Source: Lingula anatina
Taxonomy: Eukaryota > Brachiopoda > Lingulata > Lingulida > Lingulidae
Assembly (NCBI RefSeq): GCF_001039355.2
Contig: NW_019774469.1
Location: forward strand, 1-20,963
Length of the DNA stretch: 20,963 nucleotides
Direction: 5' to 3'
In this document: in pieces, positions 19,614-20,963 of the stretch
Layout: each line of letters opens with the position of its first letter
How positions within the stretch are numbered: position 1 is the first letter of the stretch
Program-made: the position numbers and the translations under genes
The notes under the pieces: generated by a model
Told to the model about the DNA's origin: nothing
Database searches by the model: none
The model's input: the letters and a program-made list of their open reading frames with translations, nothing else

Positions 19614-19782
19614 TTATTGACCATGTTACCCGTTGTGCATGATTAAAATTCAGTGTTGATTGACAGTGCTATTATACATGTAGGCATTATTTATTGTTGC
19701 ATCAAAATTGACAAAATGACCCATTTTCTGCATTTTCATTTTCTGTTTTTGTCTGTACATTTGACAGCTTTGCTGCCTTGTT

Positions 19783-20590
19783 TTTTATTCTAGTTGCCTT
19801 AGCAAAACTTTTATGACCCAGACTGATTAAGATAATGATAAGTAATCTCCTAAACCACAAATCTGATCAAAGTTTTACATAGAACCTGCTACTATACATT
19901 AATTTAACCCACTGAGTTGTACTTTAAGTGTGTGTCCATGAGAAATACAGCCTAAATGTAGAAAATGTGGCAAGGTGGGGCTCAACAGATTTGCAGATTT
20001 ACACCATATTTGGTGTTTTTGAACACACACACGCACACAAACACACACACACATTTATAATATCTGAGGTTGCAATATTTCCTCAAAACAAATCCCTACC
20101 TAAAAAGATATGACCAGTGGCGTTTTGGGGGGTTAATAAAAAATTAACCTGAAAAATTGGGTAGTTTTGATTTGCCTTACAGTTTATACAGTATACATGT
20201 AGGTGTTACCAAATGATTTAGTTTGGTGATATCGCCTAAAAATAAGTTAAAAGGATATACAACATTTTTACTCTATTTGTTTCCATGGTAACAAACCAAA
20301 CGTATTTCTTGGGGCTGTGAATCGCATGCTTTGAACACCCCACCCCCCTTTTATTTTTGTAAATAATTCCATTATCACAGGTCTTTGGGGTATACATGTA
20401 CATACCATAGTCATATTTCTGGAGCGAGGTTAAACTTACATGTAAAGATCAGCTGCAACAGCGGACAGTGGGCTTCCCATGGCCATACCGTGAATTTGAT
20501 TGAAAAAAATCAGTCAAAGATAATATGTACATGGCTTTTAAGCACAGTATCATAAAATCACATAACTGATTACCAGGTCATTCTGCCAAT
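19783..20590. other. Spacer with a CA microsatellite, no gene seen
   Basis: An imperfect (CA)n tract lies at about 20023-20054. Otherwise AT-rich with no coding or regulatory signal that stands out. Confidence 0.5.
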
Positions 20591-20963
20591 TATTGTACCA
20601 CCAGCGTTAGCGCTGGCGGTACACATGGTTTCGGTCCCGTCCGGATCGTTCCGCCGGCTCCGCCGGCTCCGCCGGTTCCGCCGGCTCCGCCGGCTCCGCC
20701 GGACGGCTACCGTTACCGCTTCTCCTCCTAGACGGTAAGGGCCCCCGTACCCATCTCTTGGATTTAGGTCACCTATAATCTCAACTCGTTCCACGTAAAA
20801 TTTGGGCTTTGTCGGTATTGGGGTCTAGGTGTGGCACTCATTGCAATGCACCCTTGTCTAAAAATGGCAAAATTAAATGCTAATTATCTACCCTACGGAA
20901 GGAGTTATGGGAAAAATTTCTATAGACGGCTTTCCAAAAGTCATATGTGTAGATTTCAAATAT
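20591..20963 (+). mobile_element. Element B, copy 2, cut by the window edge
   Basis: Begins TATTGTACCACCA (20591-20603) and follows copy 1 closely to the end of the window. The terminal hairpin pairs GTACCACCAGCG (20595-20606) with CGCTGGCGGTAC (20611-20622) at 11 of 12 positions. A CCGCCGGCT array replaces a shorter stretch of copy 1. The 143-bp cores and 3' end lie beyond the window. Confidence 0.8.
20651..20703. repeat. 9-bp CCGCCGGCT array inside element B copy 2
   Basis: About six units of CCGCCGGCT, one with GGT. Copy 1 (near 12650-12670) has only a TTCCGCTGGTTCCGCC remnant, so the array expanded in this copy or contracted in the other. The Arg-Ser-rich minus-strand frame across it is a by-product. 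Confidence 0.9.

Larger units (their letters stand above)
17956..19782 (+). mobile_element. Element A, copy 2: pearl/HINE-like tandem-repeat element
   Basis: Same layout as copy 1, without the B insertion: 30-bp terminal palindrome (17956-17985), three ~161-bp core units (GTTYGAAAATCAGC boxes at 18111 and 18272, diverged at 18433), diverged ~335-bp units (clearest from about 18625), TGTCTGTACA at 19750-19759, stem-loop GACAGC-TTT-GCTGCC (19763-19777) and the CTTGTT end. The core count differs from copy 1 (three against two), showing unit gain or loss. A 167-bp MITE sits at 19447-19613. No protein is encoded. Confidence 0.82.

Noticed and set aside
20570-20794. Arg-Ser-rich minus-strand frame
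   Set aside because: The Arg-Ser repeats come from the 9-bp CCGCCGGCT array inside element B; the matching region of copy 1 has no such frame.

Overview
The window looks like intergenic to intronic DNA from a repeat-rich animal genome. Exons are bounded by GT/AG splice sites, and THAP and ING-type PHD zinc fingers are present. Tandem-repeat-bearing interspersed elements resemble those described in bivalves and other marine invertebrates, so a mollusc-like marine invertebrate is the best guess; no species-level call is possible. I see no rRNA, tRNA, CRISPR array or bacterial operon.

Region 1 (about 85-6490) is a decayed two-gene DNA transposon. From the left end a spliced plus-strand gene encodes a THAP domain followed by an IS4-like DDE_4 transposase. 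From the right end a minus-strand gene encodes a SWIM zinc finger, a YqaJ/lambda-exonuclease-like nuclease and an ING-type PHD finger. The genes converge on a central block holding a 207-bp tandem duplication and a seven-copy hairpin-containing minisatellite. This gene pair fits what I recall of the eukaryotic ISL2EU/IS4EU transposons. Both genes carry frameshifts, the transposase gene also has internal stops, and a 577-bp LTR-like insert splits the transposase. The same 16-bp repeat lies in direct orientation on both sides of the element.

Region 2 (about 6590-9247) is low-complexity and repetitive sequence without a gene.

Region 3 (9248-11001) is the only long intact coding sequence. It is one 1,754-bp internal exon with good splice sites encoding 584 residues of a helical protein, tentatively from the RNF213 (mysterin) family.

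Region 4 (about 11000-20963) is dominated by two dispersed repeat families in direct orientation. Element A occurs at 11695-14798 and 17956-19782. Element B occurs at 12593-13682, nested inside A, and from 20591 to the window end. Each complete copy has a 5' subterminal repeat, tandem core units (about 160 bp in A, 143 bp in B), an inverted copy of the terminal motif near the 3' end and then a short 3' stem-loop. That is the layout of Helentron-associated elements (HINEs) and of the bivalve pearl/CvA elements. A small MITE is nested in the second A copy. Between the A copies (14800-17955) lie a degraded THAP domain, two possible short first exons, a pre-miRNA-sized hairpin linked to a distant 28-bp inverted repeat, a broken coding fragment, and a CRE/CCAAT/palindromic-ETS cluster.

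The window therefore records nested invasion: element A is older than the B copy and the MITE inside it, and the THAP/YqaJ transposon is older than the LTR-like insert. No host pathway can be reconstructed beyond the single RNF213-like exon.
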